64,000 bases of DNA from Palaemon carinicauda (Eukaryota > Arthropoda > Malacostraca > Decapoda > Palaemonidae). The translations under genes were made by a program, and so were the position numbers. The notes beneath the pieces are model-generated. The model made no database searches and was not told the DNA's origin. It worked only from the letters and a program-made list of their open reading frames with translations. Numbering within the stretch: the stretch's first letter is position 1; each line of letters begins with the position of its first letter. Location: assembly GCF_036898095.1 (NCBI RefSeq), contig NC_090751.1, positions 76,248,994 to 76,312,993 on the forward strand, written 5' to 3'. Shown piece after piece: positions 10,783 to 22,984 of the stretch.

Positions 10783-11402
10783 AGAGAGGTTTTTATGATT
10801 AAACCTTGTACTATACAAAACAAATCATTGTAAAGCAAATTTATACTGTTTAGGAGATGAAAAAATATTGCCGACTTGTTACCTAAATTTACGCTATTCA
10901 CTGCCGATAAAAGAACCCAGCTTACGTGTGAAAACCTTGAACACCCACAGGGAAAACTAAAGTTTTTATATATACTGTAGTAAACAAAAATAATGCTTGA
11001 ATATACCATCATTAACAGTGCCATTAACATTATCGAAAGGTTAGAGAAAGATAAAGATTGCCGAGAACGTAACCACAATTCTGTTTACATTTGGTAGCTG
11101 GACTTGCATAGTTAAAAGCTGATTTCTTTTTTTATATGGAATTTTTCCCTAAATAGGCTATTTATTATGTAATTATGTTAATAAAATATAAGATAAATAT
11201 CATTTGGTAACATTTATTATCAAGCACCGTATTTATTGCTACCAATATACTTAAAGAGACAATAGATTTGATATGTTTTGTAGTGCTTGACTCCAGACTT
11301 TGAACAGCTTTGCAGATACAGAAAATTTATTTCTGAAAACTACTGACCGCATAGATGGGGAATTGCATAATTCGAACACGCATAACTCGGGACCGTACTG
11401 TA

Positions 11403-11835
11403 CTAACATACTCAGATAAAGAACCCGAGTAAAGCCAAAAGCCAGATTGGCAGGAACGTCCACCCTTCCTATTGGGTGAGTCACCCCTAAATAAATAGCG
11501 TAGGTTTGTATTCCAGGTATGGAACAAATGACATATTCGTAGATAATTTGTATTTTTCCTAACGATACAAACCATAGCTATTTATACAAACTTGCCCGCC
11601 AGCCCTATCCCTCTTGAAGTCCTACCTCCAAGCAAAGTGATCTAAATCACCGGTGTGTGAGTGGGAGCGGTAGCAAGCTACCCCCCCTACCCCCCCACTA
11701 ACTAGCAGTAGGGGTAGTTAACCCTCGCTAAATTTTAATAGCTCGACATTTTAGCTTTGCAGATAGTAATACCCCTAAATAAATAGCTAAGGTTTGTATC
11801 GTTAGGAAAAATACAAATTATCTATGAATTTGTCA
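11403..11835 (+). mobile_element. DIRS-like family C, 3' terminus only
   Basis: It matches 43130-43545 along its length: the aaagcca...gtgagtcaccc lead-in, the internal complementary region with taaatagcg...ggtttgtatt and aagataatttgtatttttcctaac-like sequence, and the right terminal repeat ending gaatttgtca. The coding body is absent; E1 lies immediately upstream at a TA. Confidence 0.75.
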
Positions 11836-12100
11836 TATTTATTTGTTATTGTTATTGATTTTATACAGTATTCATTGTACAGTAGCTATAAAAAATCTAC
11901 AACTACTAACACCTTACAATGTTAATTATGTAAGTGTATGAATAAGTGGAAAAGTTATTTGTAAAACAGTTAAAGGTTAAAATTTAAGTACAGTAATTCC
12001 TTGCAATATCACAGTTCAACTATTGCTCCATCAGTACATCACAGATTTATGAATATATCGGTAAATCTATTTAAAAGGAGACAAAGACAGAAATTGATTG
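11836..12100. other. AT-rich stretch with a decayed Tigger-like terminus
   Basis: No gene. Around 11995-12060, acagtaattccttgcaatat and cacagttcaactattgctcc resemble a degraded version of the Tigger end at 31070-31129 (reverse complement). It may be a remnant terminus, at low certainty. Confidence 0.3.
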
Positions 12101-15100
12101 TTGAAAGTTTTTGAGGAAAAAATGAATATTACAAGGTAGAGCATGCTAAGTATACCAGAATTGGTAGTGAAGTCAAAAGAAAAGCCAGGAATGACTAGAG
12201 AATATTTAGACAGTAAGGCCGATGAGGCTGAAAGCTATGAATTCAGGGAGTGGCTATGGTGTGAGAGTGTCTCATAGAATTATTAATGAAATCTCTACGG
12301 GGCAAAGAAGAAGCATATACCCATCAAAAAGAGAGATGGATCTGTTATAACAACAGAAGATGAAGAAAGGCAATGTTGGATGGAACACTTTAGTGAGGTC
12401 ATGAATAGGAGATATGAAAGGAATAATTTGATTGATACAACTGAAGTGAGGAAGACCTTGAAGTGCCCATGAATGAATTCAGTGTGTTTGAAGTCGAAGC
12501 TATTTAAAAAGAGACGGAAAACCCTTGTATATGATGGAATAACTGCTGAGATAATATTGGCCAAAAAGGACGTGACTCCCAGAATACTTACAAGATTATT
12601 GTGTAGAAAGTAGCGTGAAGAGGCCAAACCTGATGAATGGGAGCTAGGAGTATTGGGGAAAATGGCAAATGAAGATTTGACTGCAATAATTACCGTATTT
12701 TATGGCCTACAGGACGCACCTTTTTCCTAACATTTTGGCTAAAAAAATCACCCTGCATCTTATACATCCTAGATAAAGTTTGAGACCTACCGTAGGCTTA
12801 GGCTAATCAAACCCAGCTTACGCTAGGTACTTTACCAGCACTAAACTCCATGTATCCTTATTTTATTTTTATTGCTGGTATCATTGTATTATTACTGGTG
12901 CTTTAAAAATGAGTTAGTTAAAATGAAAGCAATTTAAACTGAAATGCTGTGACTTTCGATTATAAAAATCAGCTGACAAAATATAAACATCGAGTTATGG
13001 TTGCGTTCTCAGCAATCTTTTAACTTTCTCGTTCCTTAGCCTTTGATAATTGTAATGGTTTTGTTAATAACGGTAGTAGTCAAATTTAGATTAGCATATT
13101 TATTTTTCTTCAAAAATCTACAATGATTCAAATTTTCCTCACTTTCTCCAATCAAGCACCATCTTCTCTGTCACATCATACTGTCATTAGCAGTACTTTG
13201 TTATTGTTGACTAAACACAAACAAAATGGCTTTTCTGTTATGTGATCTGTAGGGATTTTTAGAGACATGGCAAGTAAAATATTTGTAATTACATCTTTAC
13301 TAAAAGCTCATAGTATTGTTAGTTATCGATTGAATGTGTAAATGCATTTGTTTGTTCATTATGATCGGCGATGAAACGTAAAGGAAACAACATTTCCCGT
13401 TCTAGAACAGCGTTTATTAGGAAAACTTGATATAGAACCACTCGTATTTCAATTATTTTTAATTACTAAGGATAAAGTAAGTAAAAAAAATTACCAACAT
13501 TATTATTTCATAACCAATACAGTACTAGGTAAGATATATGTTGCTTCAAAAGCTAACTTATACACAGATGTTTGTTCATTATGATTGGTAATTTAAAGAA
13601 AAAAAAAACAATGCTTTCAGTTTTATGTTGCGTGGTTAGCAAAAGCGTGATGTAAAATGGTCTTTATTAAATTCATTTTGGATTTTTAAGTATACAACAA
13701 ATGCTAGCCTATGCATTAATGGTCGTCTTATGCACAGATATATACGGTATGTTTCTGCTTGTGCAATGCACAGCTATACTATTAAATACACTAAAAACTG
13801 TTTTCCTGAATCTGACCTGCAGAAATGAGGGTGCGTCTTATAGGCCTATGCATCTTATAGGCCGTCAAATACGGCTGAAAATATATAGTATGCTTATTCT
13901 AAAGAAACTTAGTGAGAAAGATTGATGAAAAGCTGAGAAATGAACAAGCAGGATTTAGAAAAGGTGAATTTGTACTAAGACATGTTGTACAGCAATGGGT
14001 AGAACATAAAAATCCACATTTGATGACATTTGTGGACTATGAAAAGCCTTTGATAGTATGCACCAGCCAATTTTAGGAAGAGTTGTGTTATGGAGTTCCT
14101 CTTAAATATGTAAATTTGATTAAGTCTTTTCATGAGCATAGTAAGTGCAAAGTTAATGTCAGTGGAGTCCTATCAAATGAATTTCCAGTGAACAGTGAAA
14201 TAGTCCTAGGGAATGTGCTATCGCCTATTTTGTTTATCCTCCTTATTGATTTTTTAATGCATAGAACTGTTGGAGAGAGTGGAGAAGAATTTTACAGGAT
14301 TGGTAATAGGAAATGATCTGACCTAGAGTATGCTGATGATGTTGTCCTTATTAGGAAAACACCACAGGATTTGCAATGCTTGGTTATCAGAGTGAATGAA
14401 ATATCACAGGTGGTAGGCTCAAGATAAATAGAAGAAAGACGGAGGTAATCAGAATCGAAGATGAAATATTGGAAGGAGAAAGGGTTGATGAGGTGGAATC
14501 ATTTAAATATTCAGGAACTATGATCTCTAATACAGTGTCTTTAGAATTGGAGTTGAATGAAAGATTGAAAAAATCAAATCAAGGAATGGCTAAGTTAAGT
14601 AAAATTTGGAAATCATATTGCCTTAAATTACACATAAAAATTAGACTATATATCAGTTTAGTGAGATCTGTGTTACTGTATGGACATGAGTCGTGGTATG
14701 ATAATGAAATCATATCCAACAGATTTTCTAGATTTGAGAAGAATATTAAGAGTTTAATGGCAAGACAGGATTAGAAATGAAACTACAGGAGATTACTTTA
14801 AATGAAGCTATAAGAAAGATTACTCGAGTGCCAAATGGGGATGAGATCATGGTAAGGGGTAGATGGAGATGGGTTGGGCATGCTCTTTGCACTCCCCGAG
14901 AGAGATTAGTTCACTAAACATTTAATAGGTCTCCACAAGGCACTAGAAGAATTGGAAGACCCAGGCCTACATGGGTGAGGATTATGAAGCGTGAAGTAGG
15001 AGATGACGAATGGAGAAGTATTGATTTAAAAGCTTGATATAGATGACTGATGAAATCTAACCGAGGCCCTTTGCGTCAATAGGCATAGGAGGAGGAGATG

Positions 15101-15110
15101 ATGAAATCTA
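12100..15110 (+). pseudogene. RTE-clade non-LTR reverse transcriptase, decayed and interrupted
   Basis: Broken plus-strand frames spell an RT: RDGSVITTEDEERQCWMEHF near 12330, NEQAGFRKG near 13945 and MTFVDYEK near 14025. A YADD-like site is eroded near 14330, and LKINRRKTEVI and VDEVESFKYSG follow near 14430-14510. The tail resembles RTE endings (RRIGRPRPTWVRI near 14950). There are many stops and frame changes. A Tigger-related element (12693-13874) splits it between the RT fingers and palm. The 3' end is near 15110 after a gga-rich tail. The copy is ancient. The RTE copy at 24066 is a different, much better preserved lineage. Confidence 0.8.
12693..13874. mobile_element. Tigger-related non-autonomous element E3
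   Basis: The ends ccgtattttatggcctac...gacgcacc and ggtgcgtcttataggcc...aaatacgg are inverted repeats. A TA precedes the left end; the right flank no longer shows a clean TA. Interior landmarks (cagctgacaaaatataaac, gttcattatgatcggcgatg, tacacagatgtttgttcatt) are shared with E2 and with the flanks of the Tigger transposase at 27690-28020. It splits the RTE pseudogene. No transposase frame is present. Confidence 0.75.
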
Positions 15111-15487
15111 TATTGTGGGTTTCTTAGGGCAGATAATTTTTTTGTCTTAATATTTTAGATAGTCATTTTTTTATCTTATGAAAGTTTGAATTTATGAAGA
15201 GGATGAAGAAAATTGAAAATAATTAAAAACAAAAATATACCATAGATTCCTATAACTATTTTAAGGTTTTTCACCTATCGCCAGAGCTTGGAATGTAACA
15301 CTTGCAATAGCCGAGTTATTGCTGTTTTAGAACAAAACCTGGTGACATCGTTCTAGTTAAGTGGTATTCAGATATTTTGAGGAACTATTCTGGTACTTGG
15401 TTTGGTCATGTAACCATTATCTCAGTATTGCATTCTCCAGCAGAATTACATAGTATTAAATTATCTAATTTCATGGTTATTTTTCAG
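15111..15487. other. Upstream intronic sequence of NDUFB5, no gene seen
   Basis: AT-rich sequence between the RTE tail and the first visible NDUFB5 exon, probably intron. No convincing earlier exon was found here or elsewhere in the window. Confidence 0.5.
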
Positions 15488-15971
15488 CATCGTATCACCA
15501 GATTCCTTGCTAGATATGTTATCACCAGCCATCAGCAGGATTATGAAAAGTATCTTCACTTCATGTTTGAGGAAAATGAAAAAAAGCAGATGAGGTCAGT
15601 TGCTGAGAGAAATATGTTTATATTTGTATGGGAATGCAATTCTAACACATTATTATAAGTTATTGATGGTTATCAGAAGTAATTTTGATTGGCAAGTCAG
15701 GTAGTGTGTACCTATCAACATCTAGCTCTAACCATTGTAATAGAATATCAAGGAATAATATTTCTTATTCCCTGGTAACAACTTTTATTAAGGAAATGCA
15801 TAATATATCTCTAATTAATTTTATTCTTGCAGGCTCTTGGAGAAGAAAGTTGAGGCAGTAATGGCAGAACGTGGAGATAGCCAGTCCTACTACTATCGCC
15901 CTGTTCTTACCAAGTATCACAAGTGGGTGAGGGAAGAATATGAGAAGACTGTAGAATCTAGAGGATATTAA
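15488..15971 (+). CDS. NDUFB5: NDUFB5 (complex I SGDH subunit), last two exons
   Basis: An accessory subunit of mitochondrial NADH:ubiquinone oxidoreductase, anchored in the inner membrane. Exon 15488-15594 follows acceptor tttttcag and ends at donor GAG/gtcagt. Exon 15833-15971 follows ttcttgcag and ends at TAA. The intron is 238 bp, and the phases agree: the Arg codon is split AG/G. The 82 residues include RFLARY, DYEKYLHFM, LLEKKVEAVMAERGD and YYYRPVLTKYHKW. These match the conserved C-terminus of NDUFB5/ND-SGDH as I know it: a DYEK block, a charged helix, an RGD-like turn and an aromatic end. Earlier exons with the membrane segment are not visible, presumably left of a transposon-filled intron. 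Confidence 0.82.
15595..15832 (+). other. NDUFB5 final intron
   Basis: A GT-AG intron with a strong donor (gtcagt) and a pyrimidine-rich acceptor (ttttattcttgcag). Removal keeps the frame open between exons. Confidence 0.8.
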
Positions 15972-16174
15972 GAAATTAATCATGTGTCCTCTAGCTGATA
16001 TCCTTGAATTGGTGTCACTTTGCGTATTCACATCATTACTCAAAAACAATGTTTAATTTTTGTGAAAAGATTTAAATCTAAAATAGGGTTGGCATCATCT
16101 TGATATCATCAACAAATTACTTTTTCTAGTTGAAATGAATTTAGAAAATTTTGTTCTATTAAGTATATATTGTA

Positions 16175-16180
16175 AATAAA
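16175..16180 (+). terminator. Poly(A) signal of NDUFB5
   Basis: AATAAA lies about 200 bp after the stop codon, giving a 3' UTR of ordinary size. The I-type element begins soon after it, near 16215. Confidence 0.65.
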
Positions 16181-16214
16181 ATGTACTTTTCATTTTATTC
16201 ATATTCATTTCCAC

Positions 16215-17262
16215 TAAAATGGGCATTTTAGGTCCCCAGGGTAGTGTGCTAAGTGTAACCCTATTTGCACTACCCATTAATGGGATATCCTCAGTCATTC
16301 CCAAACATATTCTTTCAACACTTTTTGTAGATGATCTCTCCATATCATTTGCTGGAGCTAGAATGGCTATGGTTGAGAGAAAATTGCAACTCTCAATTGA
16401 CAAAATTATCCAGTGGGCCGATATGATTGGATTTAAGTTTTCAACAAGTAAAACTGTTGTTTTCTATTTTTGTCGTATTCGAGGAGTACATCCAGACCCA
16501 GATATATACATCAAAGGTCAAAGGATCCCATGGGTAAGTAAAGTTAGATTTCTAGGGTTGATATTTAATTTGTAGGCTTACATGGGTTCCTCACTTTAAA
16601 GCCTTAAATGTAAAATGCCATGAGGCTCTGAATCTTTTAAAAGTTTTGTCCCATACATCTTGGGGGCAGACCACAAAACTTTTAAAATTATATAAAGCCT
16701 TGAGATTTTTTTAAATTAGTTATGGGTGTGAAATATACACCTCAGCCACCTCAAGCCAATTAAAAGTTTTAGATTCTGTACACTATGCTGGTATCAGATT
16801 GTCCACAGGAGCCTTTAGATCTTCGCCTATCCCAAGCCTCCTTGTTGACACTGGAGAGTTACCTTTAGACCTCTACCGGATTTCTTCTATTGTTCGTTAT
16901 TGGTTTAGGTTACAAAGACTCCCTGAATCTTTAGTTTGTTAGACTGCAAACCTTGCAAGGCATTATAGATATTTTGTTGCACCCTAAATCTCCTCAACCT
17001 TATGGCTTCCTGGTAAAAACATTATTAGACAGTTTAGATATAGTTAGAAGTAAAGTGCTTCCATGTAGGATATCATCAACCCGTCCATGGAAATTACTGG
17101 ATATATCTTTTTTTAAATATTTTATTGGTATAAAAAAGAAAATGACTGACTACGAAGCCAGGTTGCTCCTTATGGAACATGTTGAAGAACACAGGGAATT
17201 GACTTACATATATACTGATGGCTCCAAATCTGATGCTGGCGTTGGATTTGGAGTATATAAAT
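16215..17262 (+). pseudogene. I-type non-LTR retrotransposon, RT to RNase H fragment
   Basis: 5'-truncated. The RT block reads GSVLSVTLFALPINGISSVI then LFVDDLSISFAGARM, with FVDD as the catalytic site (about 16327). The region to about 16950 is shifted and interrupted. A second open stretch (from 16953) ends in the RNase H motif YTDGSKSDAGVGFGVY near 17212-17262, where element E2 interrupts it. The 39727-40981 copy shows what follows in an unbroken relative. An RNase H after RT places it with I-type rather than classic jockey elements. Confidence 0.85.
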
Positions 17263-17846
17263 TACGGTCCATAAATTATGCGATTCCCCATTTATGCGGT
17301 CGCTATTTTTCTAAAATAAATTTTCTGTATCTGGGAAGCTGCTCAAAGTCTGCGAGTCAAGCACTACAAAATGTAACAAATCTATTGTCTTTTCAAGTAT
17401 ATTGTTAGCCCTAAATACGTTGCTGGATAATAAATTTTACAAAATTATATTATTAACATAATTTCCTAATAAATAGCCTATTTAAGGATAAAATTCCACA
17501 TCAACAATGAAATCAACTTAAAACTATGCAAGTCCAGCTGACAAAATGTAAACAGAATTGTGGTTATGTTCTCAGCAATCTTTATCTTTCTCTAACCTTT
17601 CAATAATTTTAATGGTAATGTTAATGATAGTATATTAAAATATTATTTTTGTTTAGTACAGTATATATAAAAGCTGTATTTTTCCATTCGGGTAGGTGGC
17701 CTAAACTTCGGTAAAGAGGGCAATATTTTGTCATATTTTAAACAGTTTAGATTTGCTTTACAAAGATTTGTTTTGTATAGTACTCGGTATAATTATGAAA
17801 ACCTCTCTCTCTCTCAGAGAGAGATTGATTTGATGCCAGAAAACTT

Positions 17847-17850
<4 letters not shown>

Positions 17851-17919
<69 letters not shown>
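17851..17919. repeat. (CT)n microsatellite
   Basis: A pure CT tract within E2, at the same internal position as the CT tract in E1. The repeat therefore belonged to the ancestral element. Confidence 0.95.
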
Positions 17920-17923
<4 letters not shown>

Positions 17924-18059
17924 GAAATAAATCTCAGTTCACATATGCCAACCTGAGTTTAAGAATGAAATTAACATGACGATTGTTAGTTGTGGCGATC
18001 AATTCCTCGCATCAGGTGGTATAAGAAACAAAAACACGGCTTTCGATTACAACAGCTGA

Positions 18060-18064
<5 letters not shown>

Positions 18065-18115
<51 letters not shown>
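18065..18115. repeat. (CT)n microsatellite
   Basis: A second CT tract in E2, separated from the first by the conserved gatcaattcctcgc segment, as the two tracts of E1 are. Confidence 0.95.
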
Positions 18116-18117
<2 letters not shown>

Positions 18118-19767
18118 AGGCTACCTTTTGCTACCTCTCTTTATCTCTTTTTCACTAATTCAGTTACATTAAAATTTTATGATGATTCAATTTTCCTTAC
18201 TTTCTTCAATCTTGCTCCATCTCTGTCACACCGAACGTTATAGCCGCGGTAACTTAATTGTTCGATGACTTAAAAACCGGCCTAGTACTTTCTTCTACTT
18301 TTACTTTTTTTTTTCAGATGGTTCCATAATTGAGGTGGGTACAAGTTGACTTATAACTGAAGTGGTGAAAAGTATTTTTGATATGGAATGGACAATTATC
18401 TTCCGTAATAGTTTAGAATTATTGTAAATTATCATTGTCATTAGCGGCAGTTTGCTATTGTTGATCAAACACAAAATAATAGTTTTCCTGCTTTGCTACA
18501 CGTACGAATTTATGTGGATATGGTAAGTAAAATATTTCTAATAACATATTTACTAAAAGCTTTTAATATCATTAGTTATCACTTTGATCTTTCATGTTTA
18601 ATGCGTTGGTTTGTTTATTATGATCTAAGATGAAGCGTACAGTAAAAAAATGGAAGGTTTCCGTTTCAGGCAACGTCTTTAAGAAAAACATTATATAAAT
18701 GGCGTTCATTTCATTTATTTTGAAGTTCTAAGAAAAATTAAATAGAACAAATTGGTAATAACAAAATCATCATATAATTAATACTTGGTAAGATAGCTGT
18801 CGATGCAAAAACTAACCTATACACAGATGTGTAAATGCGTTCGTTTCTTCATTATGATCGGATAAACGTAAACAAAACAATGGTTGTCTTATTTTATTGT
18901 CCTTTTTGGCGTGCTTAGGCAACGCTTGATATAAAATCGCCTTTATTTTGATAATTTTGGATTTTCAATGATGCAACAAAAGCTAGTCTATACAGTGATG
19001 GTTTTGCTGTTCACCAGTTATCTTATACAATAGATATGACAAAATTATTAAAATTTGTCCCTATTTTAGGTCGTGTTATAACGGGAAAAATAGGCATTCA
19101 CACCCATCCTGGTTGTAATTTTAATCTTTTTCAAGTTATTAGAACTTTATAGTATATTTTTGGGCTCGAGGCATGTCGTCCTGATGGAAGTTCCTTCTAG
19201 CAACTTCTACAGTATAATATTTCTGCGATTGATATTACAAGAGAATTACTGTCGGGTATCATGGGGTTCCAACCCCCCGGAAACGACTATCAGAAGATAT
19301 CGTGTATAATCAGGGACGCATCCCAAGATAACCATAGATATCTGCACCCCAAACAGACCTTACCCAGTCTGATCCACTAGGGGAAAGGATAAGTAAGAAG
19401 CCATTACACATCCTATGACGTTTGAGTGCCCCTATACGTGCCTGCCTCTCATTCCTTCGAACGCAGCTGTTGCTACAGTTCGTTTTTTTTTTTTTTGTGG
19501 CCACTTTTTTCGCAGTGTGCGAAGAATCTTCGTGTGAATAGCTTCCTCTTCTTCGTCAAAGTTGAGTATTTACCTCCCTTTGCCTTTATTTATCCTAATT
19601 TTGGTTTAACTCCCTTCGTGGACTTATGTTTTAGCTTTTGGTTAGAGGAAGTCTAAGCGCTTCGAGTCCTGCTAGCATGGCGTCGGGCTTAAATCCCCGA
19701 TGGCCTCTTATTTATCATGTTTACTTTATTTTTGGGTAAGTTTCATGTTAGCTAGTTTTTGTTTAGC

Positions 19768-19860
19768 ATTACGATGCTAACGACTCAATTTTATATATAT
19801 TTTCATTACGAATAGTATTAAAATGCTAAGGACTCAATTTTATATATTTTCATTACGATT
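19768..19860. repeat. Two-copy short repeat in D1 leader
   Basis: atgctaacgactcaatttta followed by ttttcattacga appears at about 19770 and again, with one change, at about 19820. Non-coding. Confidence 0.7.
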
Positions 19861-20275
19861 TATTATTTTAGTCTTTTGCGAGTTCCTATCAGTTTCGGCT
19901 ATTCTAGCTTAATATTGGCAGTTAGGCTGGCCACCTTGCCACAACATTAGAGTTTCCCAGGGCAAAGAAGGCACAGATTTAAAAAAAAATCCCCTTTGCG
20001 AAGGGCGAGCTCATTTTTATTGTTCAGTTGGTTTGCTGACTGGCTAATGCCTTTTATTTAGTTTCTGGGATTCTTCTTTCATCTTGTGGTATCTGGCCAG
20101 GTCTATTCTTTAACGGCATGTCCGTCGTTCCATTGTGCTACATACGCTCTCTAGTTGGTTTATGGTATTCCTTTCGAGTTCCCCTTTGCGAAGGGCACGT
20201 ACACTTTTTCCTGTCGGTGCGTTGACAGTTGTATGATGCCGTATTCTAACCCTTTTTATATTTTGAGAGAATAAT

Positions 20276-21600
20276 TATTTTGTGGAACCCTGTTACGGAT
20301 ATCAAACTTATATATACTGTATATTGTGAGTGTTTTATTGTGTGAAGGCCTAGCCCTTCGGGGTTTCTGGCCTATTAACCCAACAGCATTCTCCTTTATG
20401 AAGAGTGTTGTCAGACTGTCGGCAATGTTGGCATTCCTTTTCTGGGCCATGCTATAGCGATACGTTGCTATATTATCTATGTGGCCTATACTGCACACAC
20501 TATTTTACGACATGATGTTTGTTACATACGATCGTCATTTTGTTTGCTGCCGTCGTTACCGACACTTGTCGTAACTGGCGGCAGTTATCGCCCAGTATTG
20601 GGTATAGTTTATGTGCCCCTGATTTAGGAATAGCCTTGGGAGGCGGCGTCGTTACCTATCTGTGCCGGTTTTTAACGGCAAGGATATTATGTTATGGAGG
20701 CAGATGTTTTTATTATTTGTGACTGCCTTTTTAAAGAGATATCTGTTGATGAGTACAAACCTCAAATTGGCATAAAGAAAGGATATTATGTTGTGAAGGC
20801 AGATGTTTTTGTTATTAGTGACTTCCTTTTTAAAGAGATATCTGTTGATGAGTTCAAACCTAAAATTGGCAGAAAGACCTTACTTCAACAACTTGTGAGG
20901 TATCCTTATGCTAGTCAGCTTTGGAGTTCTCTTTGGTGAAAGGTTCTACTTAACTTTTTTGTTTTACAATTGTTTGAAGGCCTCGCCCTTCGGGGTTCTG
21001 GCCTATTAGCCCGACAGCATTCTCCTTTATAAAGAGTCTTCAGTCTGTCGGCAATACCGCTGTTAACGCCTTCGCCGTCTCCGACGGCATTCCTTTTCCG
21101 GGCTGTTTTATAGCAATACGTCGCTATGTTATTGATGTGACTTATACTGCCACACACTTTTGTTAAAACAGGATATTTGATACAAATTGTCGTCGTTTAT
21201 TTTGCTGCCGTCATTACCGACACTGTCGTAATTGGCGGCAGTTCTCGCCCAGTCTTGGGTATGATTATTGTGCCCCTGATTTAGGAATAGCCTTGAGAGT
21301 TGTCGATGCCGTTACCTATCTGTGCCGTCAAGGACGTCATGGATATTATGTTATGACGGCATATTATTTATGAGTACAAACCTCAAGTGTCAGCCTTGGG
21401 AGTTGACGGTGCCGTTACCTATCTGTGCCGTTAAGGACGGCATGGATACTATGTTATGACGGCATATGATTTAGGAGTATAAACCTCAAGTGCCATAAAG
21501 ACTGTACTTCTACAACTTATGAGGTATCTTTATGCTTGTCAGTTTTGGAATTCTCTTTTGCAAAAGATTCTCCTTAACTAGACTTTAGATTTAACTATTA
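20276..21600 (+). repeat. Two tandem units of about 640 bp in D1 leader
   Basis: The series ttgaaggcct...cccttcggggtt, ctggcctatta, cagcattctcctttat, gtcggcaat, ttgctgccgtc, ggcggcagtt, cgcccagt, gtgcccctgatttaggaata, and gaggtatc-tttatgct is read twice (about 20338-20935 and 20967-21560). Each unit has its own internal duplication of about 100 bp around ggatattatgttatg...gagtacaaacctcaa. No long open frame supports coding. Confidence 0.85.
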
Positions 21601-22179
21601 TATTTAGTTAATTATTTCCATCACTTTATTCAGATCCTTTGAGGACTTGGATTGGATTGTGCATCTTACAAGTGGGCTCCTATTACGATCACCCTTGTCT
21701 ATCTTTGATGCTCCAATTATCGATGCGTCGATATATTTGTAAGGTAGGGGACTCCGTTACCTTCCTGTTAGCCCTTTCTCTGCGGAGAGAGTTGGATTTT
21801 GTTTCTGAGGAGCATTCTTGTTCCCTCTTTTATCTAAACAATATTCAAGTGATAAAAGGGGACAGTTTCAATTGGCTTTACTTATAATCTAACGCCATTA
21901 TAGGAGTCTGAATATTGTGGCCCCTTTTTCTCTTTCTGATTAAAAAAAAAATGTAAATACACACATTTTGGGAATTTACTTTCCCAATTTTTTGGACTGA
22001 AATTTTGAATGATATTAACCCATTCCTTTCAGTGTGGTGATCTAAAAAGTCTTAAGAGTTTTTCCTCTTTACAGGCAGAATCTTCGAAGATACATTGTTG
22101 AGTTCCAATCTGTACCAGGACCGTGAGGTATCCCTGTGGTCATGATACCTGCAGGTTACATGTTCAATGAGGGAGATTG

Positions 22180-22920
22180 AAGGGTCCAATCTCCTATTGG
22201 GGTCCTCAGGACTGCAATATGGTAAGGACTTACATTATTCTGGATGGATATTGGAAGGTGTTTTTCCTCAAAAAGAATGCCGAGCCAAAGGCTCCTTATC
22301 TTCTTTCTGTAGCTTGGAAGAATATTCTTTTCCGAATGAGGTCCCGGACTCGGTTTTGGGGGTACGCTCCACCTAGACCCATTTCTACCATTCAGTTCCA
22401 TGTTGATGAAACTTAGTTTTTTGAGCCTTGACTTGGACAATTTATCCTCGGTTTCTTCTTTATCTCCGTATTGAGAATCGGCTCTCCTACCGGTAGTAGA
22501 TTCGGATGAACCCTTCCCTCATGTGGATGATTCTTACCTGTCCGAATTGGACAAGGTTAGTGTGACTTCCATGAGAGACTCGGTGCAACCTGTTGTTTCA
22601 ACTGCCGTCACTATGGTGGCTGCTCTATCAGTGTGTTATGTTGTTTCAACTGCCGTCACTACAGTGGCTGCTCTTATCACAATTAGGTGCTTTTACTGAA
22701 AGGTTGGCCACTCTTATAGCGCCCGACACAATGGTTTTTCCCTTTGCTTCGAAAGCCTTTTAGGCTGTGGAAAAGGCCTTCAAGGAGAAGTCTTCCAGTC
22801 TTGGAAGAAGGGAAACCTGGGTCACTTATTCCCCCTTGACACTGAACACTGGTTGGATATTCAGTTTACTTTTGTTGAAGGGAAATTAGATATGGATATA
22901 GCCAGCCGGCAGTTAACCCT
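22180..22920 (+). pseudogene. DIRS-like gag remnant (D1)
   Basis: Broken frames parallel the better gags in the window. YWGPQDCNMVRTYI aligns with YWDPQVCTVCTNLI of D2. A later piece (from about 22780) has TEHWLDIQFTFVEGKLDMDIAS, aligning with IECWDNVHTTFTSGKLAADCAS in element A. Several frame changes and stops intervene. It probably encoded a particle protein of the D family; now dead. Confidence 0.6.
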
Positions 22921-22984
22921 GGACAGGTAGCATGGATCAACTCTCCTGCTATAGGCAGCATGGTGTCATATGTGTTCCGTTCAC

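Larger units (their letters stand above)
10400..11400 (-). mobile_element. Tigger-related non-autonomous element E1
   Basis: This is an inverted, diverged copy of 17262-18060. Shared landmarks read on the minus strand are atgcaagtccagct, gtaaacagaattgtggtta, cagcaatctttatctttctc-like and gatcaattcctcgc. Its 5' end on the minus strand starts cagtacggtcccgagttatg just inside a TA dinucleotide (11401-11402), the insertion pattern of the Tc1/mariner-pogo superfamily. The other end is not clear. 10171-10400 holds no recognisable gene. Confidence 0.6.
17262..19110 (+). mobile_element. Tigger-related non-autonomous element E2
   Basis: Inserted at a TA inside the RNase H of the I-type copy. The left end reads attacggtccataaattatg, related to the E1 end. 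The interior is shared with E1 (17320-18060) and E3, and with the flanks of the autonomous Tigger (ttcattatgatcgg, tacacagatgtgtaaatgcg). The right end is not clear; similarity fades near 19110. No transposase. Confidence 0.6.
19149..22920 (+). mobile_element. DIRS-like family D copy D1, 5' part
   Basis: The left end tttttgggctcgaggcatgt and the following cgtcctgatggaagttcc also occur in reverse orientation at 33180-33222, the outer end of copy D2. A long non-coding leader (19310-22170) contains tandem repeats. A broken gag related to those of D2 and A follows. RT, recombinase and the right end are missing. The next sequence is the 5' end of an I-type element. Confidence 0.6.

Noticed and set aside
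10662..11078. 138-residue minus-strand ORF with Arg-Glu repeats
   Set aside because: It reads a CT tract inside a non-autonomous element; no domain and no conservation in the inverted copy.
13701..13925. 74-residue plus-strand ORF
   Set aside because: It lies in element E3 and across its right terminus; no recognisable domain.
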